From: Sphingopyxis sp.
GTDB lineage: Bacteria; Pseudomonadota; Alphaproteobacteria; Sphingomonadales; Sphingomonadaceae
Assembly (NCBI GenBank): GCA_015657575.1
Contig: JACDQN010000441.1
Coordinates: 1 to 50,909 of the forward strand
Length of the DNA: 50,909 bases
Reading direction: 5' to 3'
The position numbers and the translations under genes are program-made. Shown piece by piece: positions 14,710-23,613 of this stretch. The notes under the pieces are model-generated. The model saw only the letters and a program-made list of their open reading frames with translations. It ran no database searches and was not told where the DNA came from. Positions within the stretch are counted from its first letter, which is position 1, and the number at the start of each line of letters is the position of its first letter.

Positions 14710-14942
14710 CTCTCGCGTGCATTTTCGCTGTGTTCGCTTTCTTCGAACAGAGCCTGGGGGCGGATTCCGAGAGCTTCGCTGAGACTCCAAATAGTGAGCA
14801 AGGTGGCATTCTGCTCACCGCGTTCGATCAGTCCGACGTGCGCGCGATCGACCCCCATTCGGGCGCCAACCTCCTCTTGGCTTAGGTTCGCCATTTTGCG
14901 GTAACGGCGTACATTGGCACCGACGAGACGTCTTATGTCCAT
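14706..14942 (-). CDS. Small XRE-family repressor, QseC-like
   Basis: A 78-residue protein that is almost entirely a helix-turn-helix: VRRYRKMANLSQEEVGARMG, then VDRAHVGLIERGEQNATLLT and IWSLSEALGIRPQALFEE. It is divergent from a DUF2285 gene and convergent with the FseA-like gene, the same position as QseC in the Mesorhizobium symbiosis island, where QseC binds the qseC-qseM intergenic region and sets a switch between antiactivator-on and -off states. Two palindromes lie in the 70-base intergenic region. The functional match is inference from family and context. Confidence 0.85.
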   Translation of the reverse strand: MDIRRLVGANVRRYRKMANLSQEEVGARMGVDRAHVGLIERGEQNATLLTIWSLSEALGIRPQALFEESEHSENARES

Positions 14943-14964
14943 CCAAATCTTAGAGGACAGACGA

Positions 14965-14991
14965 GCATTTTGATGCTACGTATTATAATAC
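14965..14991. promoter_or_regulatory. Operator-like palindromes and -10 element between qseC-like and qseM-like genes
   Basis: AGCAT-TTTG-ATGCT (14965-14978) is a short inverted repeat, and GTATTATAATAC (14980-14991) is a perfect 12-bp palindrome. The second overlaps TATAAT (14984-14989), a consensus -10 for the plus-strand gene at 15013. A repressor bound here would block that promoter; because the palindrome is symmetric it could also serve the minus-strand gene. This A+T-rich patch stands out in G+C-rich surroundings. Confidence 0.68.
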
Positions 14992-15012
14992 TCTATGCTC
15001 AGGTTTTCGTTG

Positions 15013-15276
15013 ATGGATATTTCGTTTTTAGATCGGTGTCGAAGCGGTGTCGTCGAGCTGGCACCGAGTGAATCCGTCGTGACAGAGTATGACCATGCTC
15101 ACATGCTGACCTATGCACGGCTTCTCGACGCCGAACGAGATGGCCATAAGTGGTCCGTCGTCGCGGTGGAGGTGCTCGATCTCAACGTCTCTGTGGATGG
15201 CGAAGGCGCACGGCGCTGTTGGCAGTCGCACCTCGAACGCGCCCACTGGTTGGTGCGCGAGGGCTTCGCCACTTAG
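15013..15276 (+). CDS. DUF2285 protein, QseM-like antiactivator
   Basis: An 87-residue protein made of a single DUF2285 domain: YDHAHMLTYARLLDAERDGH, WSVVAVEVLDLNV, and the family's closing motif RRCWQSHLERAHWLVREGF. In ICEMlSymR7A, QseM is a small DUF2285 protein that binds and blocks both TraR and FseA; the domain shared with the FseA-like second frame fits that mechanism. I choose ATG 15013 (AGG 9 bases upstream, about 25 bases after the TATAAT box); ATG 14995 would sit at the transcription start. It is divergent from the qseC-like gene. Confidence 0.83.
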   Translation: MDISFLDRCRSGVVELAPSESVVTEYDHAHMLTYARLLDAERDGHKWSVVAVEVLDLNVSVDGEGARRCWQSHLERAHWLVREGFAT

Positions 15277-15452
15277 CTTATCGCCATAGGCAAATTGATG
15301 CGGGCTCATGGGGGTCGCGGGCCGCGGTCGCGATCGAGCCTTCGTGTTGGGGTGTCGGAATCGCACATCCTTGTGTTCGACACGTCCGCGACCTTGAGAT
15401 GTTCTCCATGCGCTGAATGACGCCTGCGCGGCGTCCATCGGCGGGAGGCGGC
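15277..15452 (+). other. Intergenic region before the excisionase operon
   Basis: About 175 bases with no convincing gene. By analogy the promoter activated by the FseA-like protein should be here, but I see no motif that I can name. Confidence 0.4.
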
Positions 15453-15683
15453 ATGGAAGAAGACGGCAGCATCGAACGGGCGATCGAGGCCAAACGCGGG
15501 TCGCCCTTTCTGAACCCGAAGCAGGCTGCCCATTATCTCGGCGTCTCGCTCCGCACCTTGCAGGAGCATCGCACCAAGGGGACGGGACCGCGATACCGGC
15601 GTCCTTGCCGGCGTATTCGCTATCATATCGACGATTTAGATACATGGTCGATTGCTGAGGCCGAGGGCACGGCGGATGATTGA
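15453..15683 (+). CDS. AlpA/MerR-like HTH excisionase, RdfS-like
   Basis: A 76-residue winged-HTH protein of the AlpA/excisionase type: FLNPKQAAHYLGVSLRTLQE, HRTKGTGPRYRR and RRIRYHIDDLDTW. Such recombination directionality factors bend attachment-site DNA so the integrase excises the element. The start ATG 15453 has GGGAGG 6 bases upstream. Its stop overlaps the traF start (ATGATTGA), so the two are coupled, the same rdfS-traF arrangement as in the Mesorhizobium symbiosis island. It is 11 kb from the integrase it would act with. Confidence 0.85.
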   Translation: MEEDGSIERAIEAKRGSPFLNPKQAAHYLGVSLRTLQEHRTKGTGPRYRRPCRRIRYHIDDLDTWSIAEAEGTADD

Positions 15684-16206
15684 AGCCGCGGCTCGCAATG
15701 ATCGGCTGGTCGGTCGCTGGGCGATCGGCTGCGCCGGTCTGATGCTCGCGCTGGGGGCGACAGTGGTGATGCCGCCGCGACCCCGGCTCGTCTGGAATCC
15801 GAGCGCCAGTGCGCCGATCGGACTTTATGCGCTCAGTGACGCTGGCAGTCTGGCGCGCGGCGACATGGTGGTCGCGCGCCTGCCCGGCGAGTTTCGGATG
15901 TTTGCCGCGCGGCGCCATTATCTTCCCGCCAATGTTCCGCTTGTGAAGCGCGTTGCCGGGGTTCCCGGCGACAAGGTGTGCGCTGTCGGTGCGCGCATCT
16001 TCGTCAACGGGCAGTTGGTCGCTTCACGTCTTTCTCGTGACGGGACGGGGAGGGTGATGCCCCGGTGGGCGGGCTGCGTGTCGCTGGCTGAGGGGCGCTA
16101 TTTTCTGCTGATGGCGGAGAGCGGCGCATCTTTCGATGGGCGCTATTTCGGGGTCAGCGAGGCGAGCGACATCGTCGGCAAGGCGCGACTGCTGTGGCGG
16201 GCTTGA
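15676..16206 (+). CDS. traF: TraF-type S26 signal peptidase, conjugative transfer
   Basis: A 176-residue membrane peptidase that matures pilin in Trb/Tra-type conjugation systems. An N-terminal transmembrane segment (GCAGLMLALGATVVM) precedes the catalytic Ser motif SASAPIGLYAL and the catalytic Lys motif VKRVAGVPGDKVC, the standard S26 pair. The C-terminal FDGRYFGV box resembles the leader-peptidase GDNRxxS region. The likely substrate is the TrbC-like pilin encoded at 45989. It overlaps rdfS upstream and the transglycosylase downstream. Confidence 0.92.
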   Translation: MIEAAARNDRLVGRWAIGCAGLMLALGATVVMPPRPRLVWNPSASAPIGLYALSDAGSLARGDMVVARLPGEFRMFAARRHYLPANVPLVKRVAGVPGDKVCAVGARIFVNGQLVASRLSRDGTGRVMPRWAGCVSLAEGRYFLLMAESGASFDGRYFGVSEASDIVGKARLLWRA

Positions 16207-16763
16207 GGCTCGCGCTCGCCGCGCTGGCGCTGGTCGCCGCAGCGCCCGCCAAGGCTGAGTCGGTCGATCGCTGGCAGCCCTATATTGCCGAGGCGTCGGC
16301 GCGCTATGCAGTTCCGGTCGAATGGATCGAGCGCGTGATGCGCGCCGAGAGCGGCGGGCGGACGACGCTCGACGGCCGCCCGATCACCAGCCACGCCGGT
16401 GCGATGGGGCTGATGCAGCTCATGCCGGGGACATGGGCCGACATGCGCACCCGGCTCGGATTGGGGCGCGATCCGCACGATCCGCGCGACAATATTCTCG
16501 CCGGCGCCTATTATCTGCGACTGATGCACGACCGCTTCGGTTATCCCGGTCTCTTCGGCGCCTACAATGCCGGGCCGGGACGCTATGCGGCCTGGCTCGC
16601 GGGGCGCTCGGCGCTTCCCGGCGAAACGCGCGCCTATATCGCTACGGTGGCCGGCCGCGATCGGGCGCGTGCCGTTGGCGTGCAATCCCGTCCGGTGACG
16701 GCCCCGCCGGACGACGGCGGTGTGCGGGAGACCGGCGCGCAGATTTTTTTCATCCGGCGCTAG
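16194..16763 (+). CDS. Lytic transglycosylase (VirB1-like)
   Basis: A 189-residue secreted SLT-domain enzyme that opens peptidoglycan for the transfer apparatus. It has a signal peptide (to about AKAES), the catalytic Glu in RVMRAESGGRTT, then GAMGLMQLMPGTWADM, DPRDNILAGAYYLRLM and GLFGAYNAGPGRY, all SLT family hallmarks. The GTG start overlaps traF by 13 bases. The short C-terminal tail after residue 160 is Pro-rich and unconserved. Confidence 0.93.
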   Translation: MAGLRLALAALALVAAAPAKAESVDRWQPYIAEASARYAVPVEWIERVMRAESGGRTTLDGRPITSHAGAMGLMQLMPGTWADMRTRLGLGRDPHDPRDNILAGAYYLRLMHDRFGYPGLFGAYNAGPGRYAAWLAGRSALPGETRAYIATVAGRDRARAVGVQSRPVTAPPDDGGVRETGAQIFFIRR

Positions 16764-16873
16764 GTCGATAGGCGCGGATTTTCTTGCTGTTCGGGTAGCG
16801 AGGCGGGGTCGATCGAGGATTCGATTGGCGAACGCCTCTTGCGATTATGTTCTCTCTATGTTCTTTTTGTCGC

Positions 16874-17068
16874 ATGGAACAGATAGACACAAGCCGAGTC
16901 GCCGACACCATCCTCGCCGCGCCCGGCTGGGCCCGCCTCGGGATCACCGCGCCTGCCTCGCATGTTCGCACCGATGCAGCGCACGAGCTGGCGCGCGTCA
17001 TCGTCGCCGCGATCGAGGCCGGCGGTTTTGCGGCGCCCGCCGCCGAGCAGCCGGCCTTGCCGCTGTGA
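16874..17068 (+). CDS. Small DUF6771-like protein
   Basis: A 64-residue protein with the pattern IDTSRVADTILAAPGWARLG and VRTDAAHELARVIVAAIE that I recognise from small DUF6771 proteins in sphingomonads. It starts at ATG 16874, with a weak ribosome-binding site. No function is known. It is followed closely by three more small genes in the same direction, probably one transcription unit with them. Confidence 0.68.
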   Translation: MEQIDTSRVADTILAAPGWARLGITAPASHVRTDAAHELARVIVAAIEAGGFAAPAAEQPALPL

Positions 17069-17084
17069 CCGTCGCGGCGTCGCG

Positions 17085-17414
17085 ATGGCGCGCTGGGCCG
17101 CCGACGGGTCGCGCATTCCGACCAATCTCTTCGAGGCCGCCGCCTGGCGCCGCGGGGTCAAGCCGGTGTGTCGCTGCGGACATAGCGCGGTCTTCGACCC
17201 GCATTGTCTGTGGTGGCGTTTCGAACGGCGCGGGTGGGATGACCGGCTCGAAAAGGCGCTTGCGCGCTTCTGGTGCATCCGCTGCAAATGGCGCACCGGC
17301 AAGCGCGTCCGGCCCGCACACTTCGAACTCGTCGCGCAGAGCGTGTCGGACATCGTGCTGGAATATCCGCCCGAGCATGAATGGAAGCGCGCGGTGCGCC
17401 GCTTCCGCTCTTAG
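17085..17414 (+). CDS. Conserved hypothetical protein with Cys/His zinc-site pattern
   Basis: A 109-residue protein. CRCGHSAVFDPHCLWW (near residues 26-41) and FWCIRCKWRTGKR (near 64-76) supply Cys and His residues spaced like a zinc-binding site, with basic residues around them, so nucleic-acid binding is possible. The start is ATG 17085, 16 bases after the DUF6771 stop. I do not recognise a named family. Confidence 0.62.
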   Translation: MARWAADGSRIPTNLFEAAAWRRGVKPVCRCGHSAVFDPHCLWWRFERRGWDDRLEKALARFWCIRCKWRTGKRVRPAHFELVAQSVSDIVLEYPPEHEWKRAVRRFRS

Positions 17415-17424
17415 GCGATAGACG

Positions 17425-17937
17425 ATGGAGAACGAGGGCGACGATGCGCTCGTCGGAATAGGCCAGCGCCACCGCGTGATAATCTGGGACGGGGAGCGCG
17501 AGGTCGAGCGCGAGCTTCATTGGGGTCTGCCGTCGCGCGATCCCGACATCTTCCAGATCCCGCTTCTTCAGTCCGAAACCGCAGTGATCGACCGCCCGTG
17601 CCTCCTTCTGGCGAGCGAGTTCGGGTTGGTGAAGCGCGGCAAGACGATCTACGCCGCGAGCCTGATCGGTGATGATCCCTTCTTCTGCATCGCGGCGGTC
17701 TGGCGGCCGGGCGGGCGTGACTGGCCCGACAGCTTCGCCGCGCTTACTGTGCCCGCCTATCCCGATCTCGCGCCGCACAAGGACCGGCATGTCGCCGTCG
17801 TGCATCCCGACGACTGGTTCGACTGGCTCATGCGGACGCGCGATCCGCTGGACATCTTGCGGCCGTTCCCGAACAACAGCTTCGATATCGTGCCGCCGAT
17901 CCAGCAGAGCTTCGATGCACTTCTGGACGGTGCCTGA
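17425..17937 (+). CDS. SRAP-like protein lacking the catalytic cysteine
   Basis: A 170-residue protein that resembles the C-terminal two thirds of SRAP (YedK/HMCES) proteins: CLLLASEFGLVKRGK corresponds to the RCLIPASGFYEW region, then FFCIAAVWRPG, then VVHPDDWFDWLMRTRDPLD. It lacks the Met-Cys N-terminus needed for the DNA crosslink, and the usual HDRMP motif reads HKDRHVAVV. It sits 15 bases before a true SRAP gene, so it may be a diverged paralogue acting as a partner or a decaying copy. ATG 17425 follows the previous stop by 10 bases. Confidence 0.65.
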   Translation: MENEGDDALVGIGQRHRVIIWDGEREVERELHWGLPSRDPDIFQIPLLQSETAVIDRPCLLLASEFGLVKRGKTIYAASLIGDDPFFCIAAVWRPGGRDWPDSFAALTVPAYPDLAPHKDRHVAVVHPDDWFDWLMRTRDPLDILRPFPNNSFDIVPPIQQSFDALLDGA

Positions 17938-17952
17938 CCGGGGAGGCGAACC

Positions 17953-18623
17953 TTGTGCAATCTGGTGACCATGAAAGCGTCGGTCGATGAGGTCGCGTCG
18001 GCCTTTTGCGCGCGACGCCCGCCCGCGACCAACGCCGCCCCCGGCGACGTCTGGAAAGGCGGGACCGGCTTCGTCGTCCGCGAAGTAGCGGGCGAGCGTG
18101 AGATGGCGGTCATGCACTGGGGATTCCGCGGCATTCGGTGAACAAGCGGACCGGCGCGCCGAACAAGCCGAGCCCCGTCAACAACGCCCGCGACGACAAG
18201 CTGATGTCGCCCTTCGGGATGTGGCGCGAATGGTTCATGGCGCCGGCACAGCGCTGCCTCATTCCCTTCACCGCCTTTGCCGAGGCCGAAGGCGCGGCGG
18301 GCGCGATGACCAAGACCTGGATCCGTGTCGCCGACCAGTCGCTCGCCGCCTGGGCGGGGCTGTGGCGCCCGACCGACGAATGGGGCGATTGCTATACCGG
18401 CGTGATGGTCGATGCGACCGCCGAACTGTTCAACATCCACGACCGGATGCCCGTCATCCTGCGTCCCGACGAGCACGACGCCTGGCTTCATGCCCCCGCC
18501 GAAGAGGCGATGACGCTCGTTCGCCAATATCCCGCCGCATTGCTCGACGTCGAACGCACCGACGAGCCCTGGTCGGCGCGCGGGGGAGGCGGCGCGGCGC
18601 AGGCCGCCTTGCCCTTGCTCTGA
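17953..18623 (+). pseudogene. SOS response-associated peptidase (SRAP/YedK family), one-base frameshift
   Basis: SRAP proteins form a thiazolidine crosslink with abasic sites in single-stranded DNA. The TTG start at 17953 (GGGAGG 6 bases upstream) gives Met1-Cys2, the essential N-terminal cysteine after Met removal. Downstream are VNNARDDKL, RCLIPFTAFAEAEG with the Glu, and NIHDRMPVILRP with the His. The frame breaks at 18126: reading TTCCGCGG as TTCCCGCGG restores MHWGFPRHSVNKRTG and a 223-residue protein. On mobile elements these proteins may protect incoming single strands. A sequencing indel in a C run is the likeliest cause of the break. Confidence 0.87.
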
Positions 18624-18670
18624 AATCACGCTCTCGAGATCGTCCGTGCTCGGAAGGCCTGTTTGCGCCG

Positions 18671-21600
18671 CTATTCGAAAAGACTTTCGCTATCGCGTTC
18701 GGCCTGATCCCAATGCTGAATGCTCCTATCCAGATTGCGGTTCGCCGATCGACCCCAAGCTCGAAGGCGCTCGTCTTCGTGATTGAGAAAGTGCTCGGCT
18801 AGCGGTTTGCGACGCACGTAGCGAAGCGCAATGGGACCCCAACCGGCGCCAACCGGAAATCGATGTTCGAAGGCAGCAAGAACAGAGCGTGGATCCGGTG
18901 CGGCAGCGATCAGCGCGAGCGCGATCTTGGACCAACGCAATTGACCATTCGCCTTGTCGCTCACAGCATAACGGACGAAGCCGGCAAGGCGCGTTGCGCG
19001 CTCCTGTGCGGCTTCACCTACCCAATGCAATAAATTCTCGATGCCTTCTTCCGGATCTATGTCGCTGCCGTCGTCGTTCGAGCCGAGTGGACCGAGGAAG
19101 CGAGCGAGAAGATAGTTGCTGGTGGATTTCTCGGCTATTTCTTCAAGCACAACGCGAGGATGCCTTGCCATCAGCAGTTCAGCGAGGCCTACATAATCGG
19201 TGTCGCTGGCATAATGTTCGCCGCTCGCCGACCGCATCGCAATGCAGATTCGCCGCGTCAATTCGGGATCATCGTCTCCGTCGAGCACCGCTTTGCCGAT
19301 TTCACCGACATCGTGATCATCCGCTTGGCGATCAGACAGAAATACGCGCGGGTCGGTCAGAAAGGCGCGACCGAATGCGATGAGAGAAGAATCGAGTGGC
19401 GCCTTGTCATTCCGGTCCCCGAAAAGACGCATGTTCAGAATGTCGAGTGCGGCGCCGACGCCTTCATCTCTTTCGATGAGATGCTGCAAACTCAGCAAGG
19501 ATGTTGCCGGGTATCGGTTTGGACACGCCACCAAAGGCCAGAGTTGCGAAACGCTCTACCGCAATGTCACCCTTCGCCAGCTTCTTGTTGAACCGCGAAA
19601 CTGCGGCGCCATCGAGAGGGACGCCAAAATGCAGCGTGACGATATGTTCGCCGAGTACAGGATCGTCGATCAGCGAATCCAGCCTGTCTTGGACCCATTG
19701 TGGAGCGTGGCCATTCGCGCCCTCGATGAGCCCGCCTAGCAGGGCAGGCGGACACTGCTCGGGATTCGCGACGAAAAGGGCGTGGGCCTGTCTCCACAGC
19801 GGTTCGGGATCTTTTACAGACCTCGCTAGTCCGATCATGAATGGCCAGACGCTATGCGAACGGCCGACATTTGCGGCACGTTCCAGATACGGGGCCGGGT
19901 CCATCCCTGATCGGCCGATACAGCGTCCAATGGCGCGCGCGAGGCTGGTGACGTTGCGCTGAGTCTTCTTTTCGCGACCGGAGGGATGCCAATGGCTCCA
20001 GGGCTTTCCGGCCACGAAAGTATCGAACAGTTCGTCGAGCGTTCGGGGACGAAGGTCGCGCTCGAGTGACCGCAGTTCGGAAATTTGCGTCTCATCGACG
20101 ACGGCTTTGCGTCGGTTGGGTCGCTCGGCGAAATGCAAAGCATCATTTACGGCCCGCCAGCCTTGCTCGAAATAGCCGTTCCCCATGACGGCGCGAAGCG
20201 CGGGAATGGCTTTTTCCTTCTGGCCCGCGTCGAGCTGGCTGCGAAAATGTTTCGCGACGATGGTTCGCGCTCGATCGGCCAGCATCTCGTCGCCACCGCC
20301 GGCGATGGCCGTCAGTCGGGTATAAACGGCGTCGAACCAGGGCCGAAAATCTCCATTTTCGGGGCGCCATTCGGAAAGCCGCGATCGAGCGCCGAATTCA
20401 AGATTGAGCGAGGAGCTGAATTGCCCCGTCGATAGAGCGTGTCCCAATGCCTCGACTCCGAGAATGCGAACGGATTCCTCGGGGTCGGAGATCAGACGGT
20501 CGATTGCGTCCATTTTCATGTCGAGGTTGGCCATCGTGAAGCTCAGCACGGGCCAGAACCGCTCAAGCAGGTGCGCGCGCACGCTATTGTCGCCGGAATC
20601 AGGATCGTCCTTGGCAAACATCGCCAGCAACTCGACGACCCGATGAAACAACGGGGCATCATGACCGATGAGGACGAGAAGTTCGGCGAGTGCTTTGCGT
20701 TGCTTGGTCGGAGCCAGCAACCGCTCGCGGTTCGCGCCCATGACGGATCGTTCGATTGCGAACAAGGCAGCTTCCGGCGCTGCGGGAGCTGCATTGATAA
20801 ACGCCTCGTGCAGATCACTCGAAAGGGTGGCAGGATCTCCGAGCGCGCCGTCCGCCGCGAAAAGGCGCCGAGCGATGCTTACAGCGGCCGCGTCGTTGTG
20901 AAGCTGACCGACGCGTCGCGCAAAACTGGAAAACAGGCGCGGCGGCCCACTGAGAAAATGGGCAACAAGGGCGTCAGGGTCGCTACACTGGATTGCGGGC
21001 GCGGCGAGCATATTCGCCAGCGGAGGCGGCATAACGGCCCGCTGGGGCCCGCGCTTCTGCATTACTCCCCAGTCAAGCAGCCGGACACCCGCCGCGTAGA
21101 ATTTTGCTACGCTGAGTTCGGCGATGGAGGCAAGATGTCCGTGCTCGGCGGCATGGCCTCTCCCGTCGGCAATATAAAATGCCGTGACGAGCGCGGCAGC
21201 GTCTGCTGCGGATCGCAATGCCGGATCGTCGGCGCGACGACCGCTGCGAAACAGACGGTCTAGTAACTCCCCATCCTTGAGCGTCGAGAGGTCGATCGTA
21301 TCGTCGCCGGCCTCAGCGATCTTGAGCGCAATGCGCGCGTTCCCGCCGGAAAAAGCGGACAGGCGCTCCCGCTCGGCCTTACGAAGCTTTGGAAAACGCT
21401 GCTCGAGCAGGGCCTGTAGCACCGCTTCGCTATTCTCGCCGAGCACCACGACTAGACCGTCGGGATCGTCTCCAGACGTGTCATAGTCGATCGTGAGCAG
21501 GCTGGCCCTGCCGGTACGCCGAATGATCTCCGCGAGCTGCCCGTGAACCAGGTCGTTGCAATTATCGACGACGATGATGGCGTCGGTCCCCGACACCGCA

Positions 21601-22454
21601 ATTTTTTCAGCCAGGAGAGCCGGACTGACCGAAAGGTCCAATCCGGCATCGCCGTATATCGCTCGATCGCGTGACAGCGCATGGGGAGCGTCGATCGAGT
21701 CATCGAACAAGGCCTCGGCAAGCCTTGTTTTCCCCATACCCGACAAACCGAGGAGGCGAACGGAATGACCAGGCGACGAAAGTGCGGTTCGCATGGACCG
21801 AATGGCACTGAGCAAATCGACCGGCACTTCGCCGACTGATGCACGGTTTTCATCGTCCAGAAGATATGCGCGTTCATCTGCTCCGTCGGAGGACCAGCCG
21901 CCGTAGCCGCGCCAACCTGCCCTAGGGTGACCAGCTTTTTCCAATAGCCATAATGCCACGCCTGCCCGATTGTTAACCCACCTCGCGATCCTGTCTGCCC
22001 CCAGAAAGTGAAGTGAAATTGCTCTGTCCGGATCGACGTCCTCAACGGCGGCTCTCATGGCCGCGATGCGATCTTCCTCCGCCGAATGAGAGGGATCGTC
22101 CGTAGAAAAGACGATGTAGGCGCCGCCGCATGCCGCCAGTCGTTCGAAGATCGGGCGCGCCACTCCGCGCGGACGCATTTCATTTTTCAGCTTCGTCGCC
22201 GACATCCCTTCGGCTTTGCTCTGGAAATAGATGGTTCGCCGCGGGAGCCATCCTTCGGGCTCAGGATTTCCATGCCAGACGATCGACGCATCCACACCGC
22301 CATCGGCGGCATTCTGGTTCCCGCCCACCGAGACAGCCGCCGCCGATATGCCGCAGTCGCGGGCCTCGGCCTCTAGAAGACGCGCGAGCAATTCGCGTAA
22401 CTCGACATCGCCGAGCGACGCGACCATTTCCTTCGAGACTTCGAATGGCCCCAT
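18671..22454 (-). pseudogene. Large STAND-type ATPase with N-terminal PD-(D/E)xK-like nuclease, one-base frameshift
   Basis: Reading from ATG 22454, the protein would have about 1260 residues if one base is removed near 19496. The N-terminus has GGNQNAADGGVDASIVW followed by TIYFQSKAEGM, a D...(Q)xK nuclease pattern like Mrr/Cap4-type effectors. An NTPase follows with Walker A LLGLSGMGKTRLAEALFD (near residue 240) and Walker B DAIIVVDNCND. The rest is a long helical repeat region with many EA/RA pairs, HEAT/TPR-like. This architecture matches antiviral STAND (Avs-like) systems, although I cannot place it in a named subtype. The first frame stops at 19464; the second continues ...LSLQHLIERDEGVGAALDI to 18671. 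The start codon follows GGGTGAG. Confidence 0.7.
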
Positions 22455-22469
22455 CGATCTCACCCGCAA

Positions 22470-22635
22470 AATTGACTACCGCAAAGATATGCTGTCGCAT
22501 CGCATGCACATGGCAGTGACCCGTCTATATCGAAAGTTCCGGGGTCATCAGCATATGATTCAACCGGGAATGGCCGATGATCTGGCCTTTGGCTAATTCG
22601 CATCGGCGATGGTCCGGTCTTGAAGGGGAGAAGAT
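22470..22635. promoter_or_regulatory. Divergent promoter region between the STAND ATPase and the GGCT-like gene
   Basis: A 165-base region that must hold promoters for both directions. It is somewhat A+T richer than the flanks (for example GTCAGCATATGATTCAACC-like stretches near 22545). I see no confident -35/-10 pair. Confidence 0.35.
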
Positions 22636-23178
22636 ATGTTCATTTGTCTCGGTTGGGGCTCGCTGGTCTGGAATCCACAAGCGCTTCCGATCAAGGGACA
22701 TTGGAATAAAGACGGGCCCGAACTTCCAGTCGAATTTCTGCGCCATTCGGGAGGCGACCGGCTCACGTTGGTCATTCACGCTTCAGCGCCAAAGGTCCCG
22801 GTGCTTTGGGCGGAACTGGATGTGGCCAGCCTTGCGGAAGCCGTCGAAGCGCTTCGCGTTCGCGAAGGTTGCCCGACAGATCAGCCGATCGCGCGCATAC
22901 CCGCATCAAAGGACTATCCATATTCCTCCGACATCGCGAAATGGGCTGCCTCCCGCGATATTCACGGCACCGTATGGACGGCTTTAGGGCCAAGGTTCGA
23001 CAATCACAGCGGGCAGATGCCCACTGTCGAGCAAGCGATTGATTTCTTACAGGCACTTCCGCCAGAGAAATATGCCGGTGCCGAAGAATATGTGCGGAAT
23101 GCGCCGACGCAGATCAGGACACCCTATCGACGAGCTTTCGAGGAACGATTGGGCTGGAGACCGGCAAGTTCGGATTGA
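22636..23178 (+). CDS. Hypothetical protein with GGCT/AIG2-like N-terminus
   Basis: A 180-residue protein. The N-terminus MFICLGWGSLVWNP resembles the YGSL loop of gamma-glutamylcyclotransferase-like folds, and residues 35-55 (EFLRHSGGDRLTLVI) fit the following strands. I cannot identify the catalytic Glu with confidence. ATG 22636 has GGGGAGA upstream. It is divergent from the STAND nuclease and could be its accessory gene or independent cargo. Confidence 0.6.
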   Translation: MFICLGWGSLVWNPQALPIKGHWNKDGPELPVEFLRHSGGDRLTLVIHASAPKVPVLWAELDVASLAEAVEALRVREGCPTDQPIARIPASKDYPYSSDIAKWAASRDIHGTVWTALGPRFDNHSGQMPTVEQAIDFLQALPPEKYAGAEEYVRNAPTQIRTPYRRAFEERLGWRPASSD

Positions 23179-23613
23179 TTCAACTCCGGACCATTTTCCT
23201 TAACTATCGGTGATTTCTGCGCCTCGCGCCTGGCGGCGCGACCGCCGCTCTATTCCGCCCGCCGCCTTAGGGCGGCTGGCGTCACCGGGCCACGCTTTGC
23301 GCGTCCCGGCCTTCGGTGACGATCGGCTGGCGCGAGGCCGGAGCTTTGCTCCGGCATGGTGGCGCCGCGCTGGGCGCGGCGGCGCTGTTTTGGGGCCTTC
23401 CCCTGTCGCGCGGGTGGGCGGCGCGCCCTTCTGGGCGCGGCCCGGCGTCCCGCAAGCCGGCCCTCCGCTGCGCTCGGGTCCGGCTCCTCCACTGCGTTGC
23501 GGCCCTGCGGGTGCAAGCCGCCTCCTGGCCGCGCCCGGCAGGTCGCATCTCGCCGCCCACCCCCGCTCCGGGGGATGCCCGGAGGGTTTTTGGGCGGCGT
23601 TTGGAGGAACCCG
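23179..23613 (+). other. GC-rich non-coding leader with many short inverted repeats
   Basis: About 435 bases of extreme G+C with repeated GCGCGGC, GGCCGCC, CTGCGGG and TCCGCTGCGCTCGG-type elements. Long open frames cross it on both strands, but their amino-acid content (Arg/Ala/Pro/Gly) is what random GC-rich DNA gives, so I do not call a gene. Similar stretches precede the DUF736 gene and the small ORF at 28213, suggesting a shared leader or regulatory family. Confidence 0.55.
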
